In this document: one piece after another, positions 10,118 through 21,957 of the stretch
Layout: every line of letters begins with the position of its first letter
Numbering within the stretch: position 1 is the first letter of the stretch
Origin: Dioscorea cayenensis subsp. rotundata
Taxonomy: Eukaryota > Streptophyta > Magnoliopsida > Dioscoreales > Dioscoreaceae
DNA: 64,000 nt
Assembly: GCF_009730915.1 (NCBI RefSeq)
Contig: NW_024088534.1
Location: forward strand, 1-64,000
Direction of reading: 5' to 3'
The notes under the pieces: model-generated
Databases searched by the model: none
What the model was told of the DNA's origin: nothing
The model's input: only the letters and a program-made list of their open reading frames with translations
Position numbers and translations under genes: made by a program

Positions 10118-11652
10118 TGATGGGTGAGTGCATGATACATGATTGCTTCCCGTAAGTGTACTGGATCACCAAATAATACTATATGAGTGACACATGGGTC
10201 ATATTCCATGAGGAATGGAAGTATTATTGCTCACTTTTCATCTACTTTCTACCCTACAAATTAATATAAGTGGAGAGGAAATAAAACAGATAAACTAACT
10301 TAAGCTAATCCTATGGCCAGGTAACTAGCACACGGGTGTAAACAAACAAGGGAGTATTAAGCACAAGAAAGAAGTTTTTGGACAAGGAATCCACCTAGAG
10401 TTGTTATTAAGTCCGAAACTAGGTATGGTTTAAAGATGTATTGACGATATTTGAGACCTAGAGACCTCGTGAGTAGATTAGCTCCAATCTCTCATTGACT
10501 AACCCTTGATCCCATACGAATGTCAATCGAAATCTCTTCAGAATCAACACACCTATGATCACATTAAGTTCTAGGAGTTCTCTAATAGGAGTAAACCTAC
10601 TATCCTTCGGCTTAAACCTAGCATTGGAGGGCTACCAACACCCGATCTCTCTGCTTGTCGGCACAAGCATCCCCTTTCAATCTCTCCTAGATTTAGTACG
10701 CATGAGTAGGTCACATTTATGAATACAACTCATAATAGAATTACAGATTTCTACATGAATGTAATTCTAAGCATCAAAGCACGAAAGATTAAATCTCAAA
10801 CAACCATCAAATTAAATAAAGAATGACATCCCAAGTTCTTACACAAGATGAACCCTAGGATTCATCCAAATCCAAACACAACAATAAATTAATCCCTCAT
10901 GATAAGGGACACTTATACAACATAAAAGGAAGACAAAAACATACAACAAGTAATGAAAACCCCCTCTAGGTCGTGATCCCCTTGAATAAATGAAGCTTCG
11001 AATGGTGATGTAATGGTGGCTTAGATCTTTACTCCAACTCCTTCTCCTTTGCTGCTCTTCCTCTTGGTGATGATGTGTGCTAGTTTCCCACAAGGATCAT
11101 CGCGGGAAGATGGCCAAAAGGCCTCAAGAAATTGTGGTGGTGGCGGCCTAAAAGGGCAAGAAGAAGTCTCCTTCCTTTACCCTCAAAATGTGCTTTTATA
11201 CACACTAAGTCAAGGTATACCGGGGTCAATCTCGGGGTCAATAAGGGGATCATTGAGGCGGTATGGCTTAGCCAAATCTCTTGGCTCCAGGTACTACAGT
11301 TATAATCCCGGGGTTAATCCCGGTCCGTATTCAGGCTATATGAACTAGAACACTTTTTGGCCTGAAAATTCTCCAAGTGCTACAGTGACTGCTATAGTGA
11401 TTTAGCTACAATGCATCTATTACAGTACTCCAGCTACAGTATCTACTACTGTGAAATATGCTGCAGTACTTCAAGACCTGGTTTTCTTCTTTTTCTCACC
11501 GAAATCATATCCTCGTATTCTCCGTGGCTCTTTCGTGCCCTACCAAGTGAATAATACTCGATTAAGCATAAAACAAGCATCCATTTCTACAAAAATACAT
11601 TCTAAGTGTACAAAATACATATACTAAAATACATACATTTAGACACTTATCA
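10118..11652 (-). mobile_element. 5' LTR of element B
   Basis: A 1,535 bp LTR whose sense strand starts TGATAAGTGTCTAAATG and ends CACTCACCCATCA. The PBS lies six bases beyond its sense end. The right flank is ATACG (11653-11657). A plus-strand relative is found at 40361-41652. U3 contains a run of CTACAG/CTGTAG units at 11376-11470. The short open frame at 11049-11348 resembles no known protein. Confidence 0.88.
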
Positions 11653-13207
11653 ATACGCTAAAAAGTGAGCACCTGACTCAACGGCCGCAAGTGCACCGGT
11701 TGCCAAGTAATAACCTCTCGTGCAAGCATGAGAGGGTCGTATTCCCAAGTGCCCCAAGATCTACTATTACTTCCTTTTGGCGATCACTATCTAGTCAATC
11801 GAAACAAGGTTTTTGTTCACAAATATAAAACTAAAGAAAATAAAGCATGCAAACAAGTAAAACAAGCTGAACAGCGCAATCCTAAGCAAAAGCAAAGAGT
11901 AAAGAAGCCAAATAATAAGGAAGGCCCCCGGGCGAGGATTCCCCCAGGAGCAGACTAAGTAGAGATGATGAAGAACATAAAAGCATAAGGTTGGCCTGGT
12001 TTTGGCCCGCTAGACTTGGATATTGACTACCCCAAAACATCCATGGTGTAGCCCTAATCCAATAGGAGTTCCTCCATCCGAAAGATACCCCTAAGATATT
12101 TTTGGGAATAGAGAATATTGGTTAGGGTTATTCTAATGCACTTTTCTGCTAAAATATCCCTAAACCCACTGGGGTCTACCAATACCCTGAATCTCCAATG
12201 TATTAATACAATGAATCTGCCTTTAATCATCACATGACCTAATACATGCTAGCATCCAGCCAAACAAGTATCATTCAAAATCAATTCTACGGAATTCATC
12301 CTTTGTAGAACGAACAAGATAATGATAGATTAAAACCAACAATACAAGGTACACATTCAATTAAAGCAAATGAATATCATCCATACAAAGTCTCCTCCAA
12401 AGGTTCACCGAGAGCTCGGTGACCTTGGGAGTCTAGTTCGACATAGCCAAAGGAGAAAGCTCAAAATACATCTAAAGCATAGCAAGCATGATCAATGAAC
12501 TCCCTCTTGAAATTTTGGCTAGAAGTTGGTGATGAGAACTTATCAAATCCATGCCGTTGAGCTCCTTGATGCTCTCCTTGACTCTGCCCTTCTTTTCTTC
12601 TTCAAATGCTCTCCAAACTGGACTCCTTTGATGAAGAATTAAACTAGGTGTGCTTGGAGGAGGATAGTGATGAAGCTTTTATCCAAAACCCTAATAAAGT
12701 ATATATATACTCGAGTGGGTGTGCGAGTGGTTGTGAGCATGAGAATGAGGCCGCACAAGCATTATTATGGTTGAAAATGGTAAAATCTCAGTCTCTACAG
12801 GCTGTGTACGGGCTGCACATGCGCCCTCACATGCTTTTGTCTACCTTGTGGGTCATAGAGTGCGGACCGCACACTATGCCGCATAACCCACTGGTTGGGT
12901 TGTGCGGGCATTGTACGGCCTGAACACTGGCCGCAAAAGCTGTGTGGTTAGTACAGTACCACACGTAGTGTTCTGTGAACTCCTTTTCAGGCGCCAGTTT
13001 GCATCCAGAGCTCATGTAAACTTCTTTTCTTCATTAACCTTCTCCGAAATGACTCAAATATGGTTCATCCATGCAAATTTGGTCCCTTGATCTCCTAAAA
13101 CAAAATAAATACATCAAATGCACAAAATGGCATTGAAATAATAGCTAAAGTTGCATGAAAGTGCATAAACTTTACAAATAATATACGATGTATTTGGGCA
13201 CTTATCA
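11653..13207 (-). mobile_element. 5' LTR and PBS start of element C
   Basis: The LTR is best placed at 11666-13207 (sense start TGATAAGTGCCC, sense end TCAGGTGCTCA). The 13 bases beyond it read CTTTTTAGCGTAT in sense, matching the usual linker plus the first PBS bases TTTTTGGCGCC. Element B is inserted right there, so C's interior lies beyond B, outside the window. TATATATA at 12700-12709 is a possible TATA box. GC-rich CCGCAC/GTGCGG inverted repeats lie at 12795-12960. The right flank is TCTAT (13208-13212). Confidence 0.7.
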
Positions 13208-13505
13208 TCTATATAGTCGGTGTCTCAAACACTAGTAGCCCCATGTGAGAATTGGGGGTCCCAGACCGACATTGGATGTGCTTTTTCTGATATGGGTGCA
13301 AGACAGACAAAACAAGCTGATTTTGTTGGGTAGAGCCGTTGATATCAAAACAACCCATACAGTAACACTTACAATTCGGGTTGGAGGAATCACTCAACCT
13401 TTTCATGGAACCAACTTGGACACGGGCAAGTGGAACAAGAATATCCTAGGCCCCTACAACAGAATGTTCAACCATCTCCTCCTCGGCCGGGATCTTCTAA
13501 TGAGC
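13208..13505 (+). pseudogene. gag C-terminal fragment of outer element X
   Basis: Read on the plus strand, the sequence passes a decayed zinc knuckle (CENWGSQTDIGC) and then NNPYSNTYNSGWRNHSTFSW, the typical post-knuckle segment of Athila-like gag, followed by a PPRPGSS stretch. Two stops fall between knuckle and NPYSNTY. The gag appears to resume at 47108, after element I. This is opposite in strand to all neighbouring Athila-like elements. Confidence 0.65.
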
Positions 13506-13532
13506 TAACACACCCTTGTATATGTGTACCAA
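13506..13532 (-). mobile_element. Stub of 3' LTR of element I
   Basis: TAACACACCCTTGTATATGT aligns with the terminus of I's other LTR at 45962, TGACACACCCTTGCGTGTGT. After about 27 bp the sequence changes abruptly to gag, so nearly the whole LTR is lost. Confidence 0.6.
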
Positions 13533-14191
13533 AATTACCAATGTTGCATGTAATGATAAAACTTTAGGGATTTGTCATCTTGTTCAGCATGTTCTTCTAC
13601 AACACTTCCGAGCATGATGTATCTAAAGTTACAGCTTTACTATCCTCGAATTTCCTCTTGTTTGTCAAGAGGTCCTTCAAGAACTTCGCATAACAGGGCA
13701 TTTGTGACAATGCCTCCACAAATGGGATATTGATGTGCAACTATTTGAAGATGCCCAGAAATTTCTTGTACTGCTCATTATTTTCGTCATTTTTCAGCCT
13801 TGAGTGGTAAGGAATTCTTGGTTTATAATGGGGGGGTACCACCTCCTTCACTTTATCGTTTTTCTCAATTTTTTTGTCCATGGGTGGTTCATAAGCAGCT
13901 TTCTCAGTTTGAAGCTTACTCTCAAGTTCGTGACCACACCTAAAAGTGATTTCTTTTAGCTGTTCCCTTGGGATGGTCTCAGTGTTACTAGGTAGACTCC
14001 CTTGATGTCTCTTTGAAAGTGACTTCATAATCTGTCCCACTTGATCCTCCAAGTTGTGCAAAGATGCATGTGGTTGTGAAGTGTAGTTTCAACGCCATGA
14101 AAGCGTGTGTCAGAAGATTGGATGAACTTAGTTAATGCCTTTTCTAAATAAGTCATCTGATTCTCTAGACCTGAAACTCGATTGTACAAAT
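13533..14191 (-). pseudogene. gag C-terminal part of element I
   Basis: The minus strand reads a coiled-coil-like linker (NRVSGLENQMTYLEKALTKF), then LEDQVGQIMKSLSKRHQGSL, SNTETIPREQLKEITFRCG, the pre-protease linker PRIPYHSRLKNDENNEQYKK, and a damaged FIITCNIGNF just before the LTR stub. Frameshifts and stops are present. CAAAT at 14187-14191 is the left TSD copy of element D; the gag frame resumes in register at 42857. Confidence 0.7.
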
Positions 14192-14879
14192 TCAAAGTGA
14201 CGTACATCTCCTTACCTCACGGGGGCTCATAGATGAAGGTTTCCCTCTTACCCATAACCTGAAAGCATGATAAGCATGGTCTTTTAAAGGTAGAGGGAGA
14301 GTTATCAAGTTTGTTACCGCACATGGGTTCATTACCACGCTTCATCTTCCAGATCATCTTCTTCATGATTCCCGGGGTAGGTTTCATCTCGTCCTCTAGA
14401 CCAAGCATCATTACGTATTCATTCTCCATGCCTTGGTTTAACAGCCCTTTATATGTGTCCAGATTCATCATTTCCTGTACATATTCATCAATTAATTCAT
14501 CAGTAGTATCAAGGAAATACAAAGTGTCATCAAAATTAAGAGAATGTTGCATGGCTTCAGCGAGGAGGTATATCAACTTGTCGTCACCAACCCTCAGTGT
14601 CCACTCCCCACCATCCATATCAATCAGAGCTTTGGAAGTGCACAAGAATGGCCTTCCAAGTAACAGCGGAACATCGACATCCTCATGAACATCCAACACT
14701 ACAAAGACCACAGGAAATATATACTTGATGATCTTCGCAAGTACGTCTTCAATGATTCCCCTCGGATGCCTAACCGTTTGGTCCACCAATTGAAGTGTCA
14801 ATCGAGTGGGTCTAGGCTCTCACAAACCTAGCTTTTGAAAGAAGGTGTAAGGCATGACGTCGACACTAGCCCCTGAGTT
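14192..14879 (-). pseudogene. Aspartic protease region of element D
   Basis: The active-site segment reads ALANSGASVDVMP with NSG at 14871-14879, so the catalytic Asp is replaced by Asn. The open stretch 14801-14217 has VRHPRGIIEDVL, FPVVFVVLDVHEDVDVPLLL, GRPFLCTSKALIDMDGGEWT and an acidic tail ending near KRETFIYEPP. This is the normal layout of an Athila-like protease and its C-terminal extension. The residue change and one break near 14810 make it non-functional. Confidence 0.8.
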
Positions 14880-16578
14880 CGCCAATGCCATTTCTTCACC
14901 CATGTTACCAATGTTACATGGGATGATGAAGCTTCCGGGGTCCTTCTTCTTATTCAGCATATTCTTTTGTAACACCGCCGAACAAGAGGCATCTAAGATC
15001 ACCGATGCACTCTCCTCCAACTTCCTCTTGTTGGTCAAAAGATCCTTTAAAAACTTTACATACTGAGGTATTTGAGACATTGCCTCCATAAAAGGAATGT
15101 TGATGTCCAATTTCTTGAATAAACCCAACAACTTCTTATATTGCTCATCATTTTGGTCATTCTTCAACCTAAGGATAAGGGATTCTGGGCTTGTAAGATA
15201 GGGTTGCCACCTCTTTCTACTTGTTTGCTCTCTCCTCAACGTCCATGACCTCGGGTGCTTCAATATTGTTTTTCTCACTTGGAAGCCTACTCTCAACCTC
15301 ACGACCACTTCTTAAAGTGATTGCCTTCACATGTACTCTCGGATTGGTTTCAGTGTTACTAGGCAAGCTTCCTTGTGGTCTCTCCAATAATGAATTTGCA
15401 ATTTTCCCCACTTGATTCTCTAAGTTGTGCAATGAAGTGGTGTGGTTACAAAGCGTAGCTTCAACTGACTGAAACCTTGTATCTGATGACTGAAAGAATC
15501 TCATTAAAGCTTTCTCTAAATCGGTCATCAAAGTTTCCAAGCTGGAAACTCGGTTCTCCAAGTTCGGCGATTGTTGTTAATGTTAGAAACCTGGTGGTGT
15601 TGTGGCCTTTCGTTGCCCTTGATTACTTCATGAAAAATTGGGATGGCTTCTCCAACCTTGGTTGTAGGTGTTGCTATAAGGATTACCTTGTCCTTTTCCC
15701 GAATTACCCTCAAAGTCTACTTTTTCAGTTGGGGCTGAAGTAGCAATCAAAATAGGACAATCGGATGGCATATGCGAACCCCCACAACCATCACAACTTG
15801 TGATTGCGGCTACCCTTGGTGAAGTCAATGTATTAAATTTCTTGCTTAATACCTCTACTTGTGCTGCTAAAGATGTAACCACATCAATTTCATGGAGTCC
15901 GGCCACTTTCTTCCTTTCTCTTGCATTCCATTGGTAGCTATTCAAACCCATTTCTTCAATCAATTGCCAGGCTTCTTCGGTAGTCTTGTTCCCTATTGTA
16001 CCTCCTACGGCGGCATTTAGAAGTTGTTTGTTGCTAGAGCTCAACCCGTTATAAAATGTATTAATGATCATCCACTCGGGGAACCCATGTTGTGGACACT
16101 TCCAAAAAGGTCCTTGAATTGTTCCTAAGTGTCAAACAAATTTTCAAGGTCCATCTGAACAAATGAAGATATCTCATTGTGAAGCTTTGCCGATTTTCGA
16201 AAAAGGGAAGTACCTTGCAAAGAAAGCTCCGACCATTTTGTTCCATGTTGTGATAGAAGCTCTTGGCAATGAATGGAACCACTGTTTGGCCCTTCCTTTC
16301 AAAGAGAATGGAAAAGCCCTCAAGTGAATTGCATCATCAGAAATCGCATTGATCGTCAACATGTCTCACACTTCAAGGAAATTCTCAATACAATTGTTTG
16401 GATCTTCATTAGCTAACCCATTAAACTGTGCGGACTATTGAACCATCTAAATAAAGGCCGGCTTCAACTCAAAATTCTTGGCTATTACTGGTGGCCTCAT
16501 AATGCTCGATTGTGTCCCATGAATAGTAGGTATAACAAAATCAGAAAGTGTTCTTCATTGGTCCGCTTGTTCAGCCAT
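14880..16578 (-). pseudogene. gag of element D (broken)
   Basis: The ATG at 16578 begins MAEQADQ and is followed by TGA at codon 8. The gag core near 16362-16174 has LRAFPFSLKGRAKQWFHSLP and ITTWNKMVGAFFARYFP. Further on are WMIINTFYNGL, LIEEMGLNSYQWNARERKKV, the knuckle CDGCGGSHMPSDC (CX2CX3HX4C), NPYSNTYNQGW, a coiled linker (15561-15217) and the pre-protease linker LRLKNDQNDEQYKKLLGLFK (15308 on). Several frameshifts separate these blocks. Confidence 0.82.
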
Positions 16579-16834
16579 GTTTTCAGAATCTTTACCCTCT
16601 ATTTTAGCTTAATGATTATATTCTTGTACAGGTTCTTTACCCCATTCTACGAAGTGTTCATTCAAGTTCAGGATCTCCTTCAACCAATGTCGAAGGGTTC
16701 CCTAGAGTCATAACCAGGAGCTGCAACCAAAGAAAGGAAACAAATCAGAATGATGATATAATAAGAAAGTGTGAAATAGAGTAAATGATGAATAGCTAAA
16801 ATAGCAAAGTGCAAAATATTTCTAAAACACCTAT

Positions 16835-16852
16835 TCCCAAGCAATAGCGCCA
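16835..16852 (-). other. Primer-binding site of element D
   Basis: The plus strand reads TCCCAAGCAATAGCGCCA, a decayed match to the tRNA-Asp 3' end, six bases from the LTR at 16859. Confidence 0.65.
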
Positions 16853-16858
16853 AAAACA

Positions 16859-18060
16859 TGACACACCCCTTCCGTGTGACCCGTAATTCCACAAGTTTGT
16901 CGAAGTAATAATACCCCGGTGAGTGGGTAGTCGAATCCACAGGGAATAGTGATTAGAAACACAAAGATTGCTACTTAACTAAAGTGAAAATGAATCGATA
17001 GTAGTGTGAACAAAATCAATATGAAAAGAATTAAAGAAAATAAGAACGACAGGTGCAAAAAAATTAGAGGAAAGGCAATCAACAGAAAGTGTGGCACCCA
17101 GACATTGCTTCCCCTAGGACTATTGCTTCAAGTGCAAAACCAATTATTAAGCTCCTGACTGATGCTTAATGAGTCATGGAAATCATAAAGTACACGGTCC
17201 CAAACCTATAATCATCCCTGAATAACTCTACACTATGCCCTAACAGAGAAACTACTTAGTCTCAAGACCTCACGCTGTGTATAGTTGGAAGAAGCTCTAG
17301 GGATTCCAAGTGATAAACCCTATTCTCTAATATAGGTCTAACCCTTTGGTCCAGGCGAAAGACTCTTAATCATAATTAAGCCAAAGCATTAAGGATCGCT
17401 TCAATGCTTCACTTTGTGCTCATGCAACTAAGCCCCAGCGGAGCTCCTCTCTGAGCAGTTTACTCTACCGTGACTGCAAAGAACCCTTGTAACATGGAGG
17501 TAGGATGAATCACACCTAAGGGGAAAGGGGATGTTCTGCTACCTCTCGACTCACCCTCTCGACCCTCTCCAATCTTTCTTTGTCTGATCCATATTGTGTG
17601 TCACTCACTCACAAGGATTACCAATGTAGACTCTCAAACCCTAGAGTCACTCTAAGGTAGAAATCATTCAACAAGCATTTAAGATTGGAACTCAATTAAA
17701 GACATCAATCAAAGAATTGTAATAAAAGGTCAATGAAACAATAACAACCTTGGGTTTACAAGTCCAACTACCCTTGAGGGGTTTAGCTCTCCATGGAGCA
17801 AGATAAAATCAATAATAAAATCGAAAGTAAAAACATGCAATACATGAGTAAAACTCCCTTAGCATTCGTGTCGATGGTCTTGTGGAGTATCCTCATCCTC
17901 TTCAAAGGTTCCCTTATCAAGCCTAGGGCATATCTCGCCGGATCGGTGCTGATAAAAGCTCCCCAAATAACTCTCTTCCAAAGGAACTCGCTGTCAGAGA
18001 CCGTAGAACCACTCCAAAAACCTTGCCAAAGCCCCTTTAAACCCCAGCTGCAGGCCTCTC
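16859..18060 (-). mobile_element. 5' LTR of element D, left portion
   Basis: Begins TGACACACCCCTTCCGTGTG (the reverse of the LTR sense end) next to the PBS. It runs to the CTCTC at 18056-18060, where element E is inserted. The rest of the LTR is at 42201-42856. It contains the conserved TTTAGCTCTCCATGGAGCA block near 17780. Confidence 0.85.
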
Positions 18061-18832
18061 TGACAACGCCCCTTGTGTGTGACCCACAAGTAATGGGTTT
18101 GCTGAGTAATAAATCTCAAGTGAGTGGGGTATCGTATCCACAGGGAGTAGGGAGTAAAAATACTTAAATTGCTACTTAACCACATAAAAGTGAACAATGA
18201 CAGTGTCGATAAAATATAACATAAACAAAGATAAAAGAAGCAAGAATGAGAGGCACAAGTAAGTGAGAGATAAGGCAATCGATAGAAATGGGGTACTCAG
18301 ACAATGCTCCCCCTAGGATTAAAGTTGCATGGAGTTTTAGGGAATCCATGTGATAAACCCTATTCCTATGTATAGAGCTAATCTATTGGTCCAAGCAAAA
18401 GGGCCCTAGGCACATTTAAGTCCCAGACACTAGAGTCACTTCAACGCTTCACTTTGTTGCTCGCGCAACTAAGCCCCAGCGGAGTTCATCCTCTAAAACT
18501 TCACTCTATTGTGCCTATAAAGAACTCAAGGAAATGGAGGTAGGATAAATCACACTAGTGGCGAAAGGGAACGCTCCGCTACCTCTTGACTCACCCTCTC
18601 AACCCTCTCTAATCAAACAATGTTTAACCCTCGTAGTGTGTCACTCATCTACAATGGTTACCAAGATAGACTCTTAACCCTAGTATCACTCTAAGGGAGA
18701 AATCATTCAACAATCATTCAATATTGGAACTCAATTGAAACATCAATTAAAGAAATCATAATAATAGTTCAATGAAATAATAACATCCTAGGGTTTACAA
18801 AATCCAAGTACCCATTAGCGAATTTAGCTCTC

Positions 18833-20444
18833 TGACACGTCCAAATATGCGTGTAAACCACAAGTGCACGGGTGTCGAAGTAATAATTACCCCGGTGAGT
18901 GGGTAGTCGAATACACAGGGAACATGGCTACTAGTACTAACTTCTTCTCTGCTTTCTAGCCTAATGATAAATGGAAAGGTGTGGTGATCTAATGTGCGAA
19001 GAAATGAATACCGGAGACGAATATACAAGGGTGAAATGGATGGAGATCTCAATCAATAAAAATGGGGTATTCGGGCAATGCTCCCCCTAGGATTCAGGTA
19101 TTAGGTACCGGATAAGCAAAGTGTTTCTATGAAGAGTAAGTTAAGTCATGGAAATCCAAATATAATCAGATCTGGCCTCCCGATCACCGATACTAGTCGC
19201 CTACGAGGTCCCGTTGGAGAAATCTCTCAATCTCATGCCTCACACCAAATATGGTTGCATAGAGCTTAGGGAAAGGAGATAGAATACACCAATTGGAGGG
19301 GAAAGGGGATGCTCACTATCTCATGACTCGCCCTCTCAACCCTCTTCAATCTTGAGGTTCTAACCCTAATGGAGACCTCTCTCTCACCAAGGTAACAAAT
19401 CATGCAAACCAAATAACCAAAAGATCAATAAGGCAAGCAAGCATTAGACAATCAAGATTAAAACTTAATCAAACGCGGATTAAATGGAAACACTAAGAAA
19501 ATCCACAAAAGATGAGAATCCCAGGGTTCACAAGCCCAAATACCCTTTAGGGTTTTGGCTCTCCATGGAGCAACATACAAAACACACCATCAATGAATGA
19601 AAGTACATTAAAACCAAAGAAATAAACACCCTTATATATGAACTGATGGCCTTGATGGAGATCTTCGACGTCTTAAAGGACCCACTCTGAAGCTAGGTTC
19701 ACCGGTGGGTTCCTTGATGCTATGACGGAGGAGGAATCGATCAAAGTTGGTGATGAAGTGCCTCCAAAGCCGCAAAGACCTCCTCTCCAAACCCTAGCCG
19801 TCTCACCCCTCAAGAGCAGCACAAAAGATGAGAAAGAAAAGGGCAAAATGGCTATTTATAGGCCTTAGACCGCGTCTGTCACGTGTCCCCACGAGCTCGT
19901 GTGGATTTTCCACGTGGCCGCATGGGCTGCAGAAATTTTCACACGGGCCCGTGGAATATCCACGCGGGGGTGTGAATAGTAAATTACTACAGTAAAATTG
20001 CTGCAGTACTTTTCACAAAACGCGGTCCAAACACTCTTCTCTTAATGCCACATGTCCGGGCACACGTCAATGTGGTAGGCTATAAAACCTTTTTTAATCG
20101 ACGTATCTTTGAGAGGTCTTGCAATCTTCACAAATAGAAGGAACATGAAGATGTGGCTGCCTTTGTCCCCTTCCAACTCGTATATTGACTTGAATCTTCT
20201 TGGAAGTTGGCACACATCTCCACGTTTATGAACTCCTCTCGTGTCTTGGTCCTTGAATTGAATAAGAACTCCCAACATTGTGTCTTTATAGCCCATCTTT
20301 GCTTCCTATTTACTCTTCAAGGCATTCACAACCTATATGCATAAAAGAACACCAAATACACAATATGAGACATAAACCATGGTAAAAATGATGCTCAATG
20401 CATGTAAAACATATATAAAAATATGTCTACTCAAGTACTTATCA
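18833..20444 (-). mobile_element. Solo LTR F, perfect TSD
   Basis: A 1,612 bp LTR that starts TGACACGTCCAAATATGCG and ends AAGTACTTATCA. It is flanked by a perfect TSD CTCTC (18828-18832 and 20445-20449) and inserted at the CCATGG hairpin of E's 3' LTR. It is a distinct subfamily yet keeps the GC palindromes (19870-19975), CTACAG/CTGCAG units (19985-20010), a TATA box and the CCATGG block near 19560. Confidence 0.92.
19853..19860 (-). promoter_or_regulatory. TATA box of solo LTR F
   Basis: TATAAATA in sense, just downstream of the GC palindrome block, the same layout as in the A1 LTRs. Confidence 0.65.
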
Positions 20445-21389
20445 CTCTCCATGGAATCAAAAGTAAAAACAAGTGTTCCATAAGAAAACCCCCTTGGTAG
20501 TTGTGTCGATGGTCTTGCTGAGTAGCAAAGTCTTCTCCAAAAGTCCCCTTGTCCGGCCTAGGCCACATCTCGCCTCATCGGTGCCAATGAAAGCTCCCCC
20601 AATAACCTTCTTCCAAGTGAAGCGTGGTGTTGAATCCTTAGAACTACTCCAAAGGCATGCCAAAAGCCCCTCTTAACACTAGCCGAAGGCCTCCCGAAAG
20701 ATGGATGAAAGTTGGAGAAAAGTGGAAAAGAAGATCCCAAAAATCGAGCTGAATCATGGCTTTAATAGGGCTGGAATCGGGAATCCACACACCCCTGTGG
20801 ATTTTTCCCACGGGCTTGTGGAATTTCCTCTAGGGCGTGGGGAATTTCCACACACCCGTGTGGATTCTCTAGAAATCCTATTTTTGGCCGGTTGTGAACA
20901 GTAACTGCTACATTATTTGCTATAGTGTTTGCTACATTAACTTGCTACAATTCTCGACTAAAACACTCCCAATTCCACGCTTTTAATTGAGGCAATATAA
21001 ACACATACACATTTATGCCGTAGATCGCACGTCTTCTTCAATCAAAAGCTTCATTTTCGAAGGTCTTGTTATCAATTCACAAGTTGGGATACGCAAATGT
21101 GATTGCCTTTGTGCCCCTCCAACTCATTGTAGTGACTTGAATTCATGAAGGTTGGCACACATTCACGTATCTTGGAGTCCCACTAGTGTCTTCGAGTTTG
21201 TTCCTTCCAAGATTCCACCGAATAATGCATTTATGATCTACTTTTTACTTCTTTTCTCAATACTTAGCTTCATAATACTGCATGCGTAAAAGAGCACAAA
21301 TACACATGTATTAGATCTTAAACATGCTAAAAGTAATGCCCAAAATAAGGAAAGAATAATTCGCATTCTTATCACACAAGCACTTATCA

Positions 21390-21406
21390 AACTCCCCACA
21401 CTTAAG
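21390..21406 (-). other. 3' polypurine tract of element E
   Basis: In sense CTTAAGTGTGGGGAGTT lies immediately before the LTR start TGATAAGTGC. It is the plus-strand primer site of reverse transcription. Confidence 0.8.
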
Positions 21407-21697
21407 CTTTTGCTTGTCCTCAAGAATCAATAACACATTGAAGCATAATTGATGTAAATATTGAAAGAGCTCAGCCTTAGGTTCACCAAAGCATGCAAGG
21501 ATAGCATTCTACAAGTAAGGGAAATTTCAACACTAAATATGAAAAATCAATGCCCTAGCTAAAAAACTCGAATCAAAAAGGACAACAAACCCAAAATCGT
21601 GTAAGTGTGTGTAAACTCACTCAATTCAACCCAAAGTATACTCCTCAAAGTTCTAAGTATAAGGGACTAATTTTTCTACAAAACATAACAATAAAAA

Positions 21698-21906
21698 AGA
21701 TAGTAGCAGCTTCACACATCCTCTAAGGTAGCCCTTTCTCAAGCGGCCGCTAAGGTGGCTTTCACACTTTCGAGTTGGTAGCTCTTTCTACCGGGGCGGT
21801 AGCCTTCACTCATCCCTTGAGATAGCTCTTTCTCTCATTAGGGCATAACTAGTATCCGACTTATGAGAGTAGCTTCATACTTCATAGGTGGTAGCTCTTT
21901 CCACCC
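21698..21906 (-). other. Hairpin array in element E 3' region
   Basis: About eight consecutive short inverted repeats, each with a TAGCTCTTT-like loop on the plus strand (AAAGAGCTA in sense). Examples are GGTAG-CTCTTT-CTACC and GGTGG-TAGCTCTTT-CCACC. The stems differ between units while the loop is kept. Corresponding arrays lie in G, H and M. It is non-coding; its role is unknown. Confidence 0.75.
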
Positions 21907-21929
21907 AAAATGCATAACCAAACAATAAA

Positions 21930-21957
21930 TTTATTTTATTTTATTTTATTTTATTTT
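21930..21957. repeat. ATTTT microsatellite
   Basis: About five tandem ATTTT units directly after the hairpin array of E. The other copies have only T-rich sequence here. Confidence 0.8.

Larger units (their letters stand above)
630..11652 (-). mobile_element. Element B: Athila-like non-autonomous retrotransposon with two nested solo LTRs
   Basis: Read on the minus strand the order is 5' LTR (10118-11652), PBS, gag, protease, post-pol motif, spacer, ORF1-like frame and 3' non-coding region. The 3' LTR would lie left of the window. Solo LTRs at 1784-3637 and 4955-6849 interrupt it. RT, RNase H and integrase are absent between protease and the post-pol motif. Its LTR differs from the A-type LTRs, so it is a separate family. 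B is inserted in the PBS region of element C; the right flank ATACG is the candidate TSD. Confidence 0.75.
18061..21389 (-). mobile_element. 3' LTR of element E (split by solo LTR F)
   Basis: Starts TGACAACGCCCCTTGTGTGT and ends GCACTTATCA, next to the polypurine tract. Without F and its duplicated target it is about 1,712 bp. GC palindromes lie around 20785-20870, next to a TTTAATAG remnant of the TATA box (20760-20767), and CTGTAGC-type repeats lie at 20890-20960. Confidence 0.88.

Noticed and set aside
13245..13508. An 87-codon plus-strand frame considered as a novel gene
   Set aside because: Another plus frame over the same bases gives the typical gag segment NPYSNTYNSGW, so the open frame is a shifted reading of decayed gag.
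14311..14688. A 125-codon plus-strand frame
   Set aside because: It is antisense to the protease C-terminal extension of element D; similar shadows occur opposite the same region in E and M.
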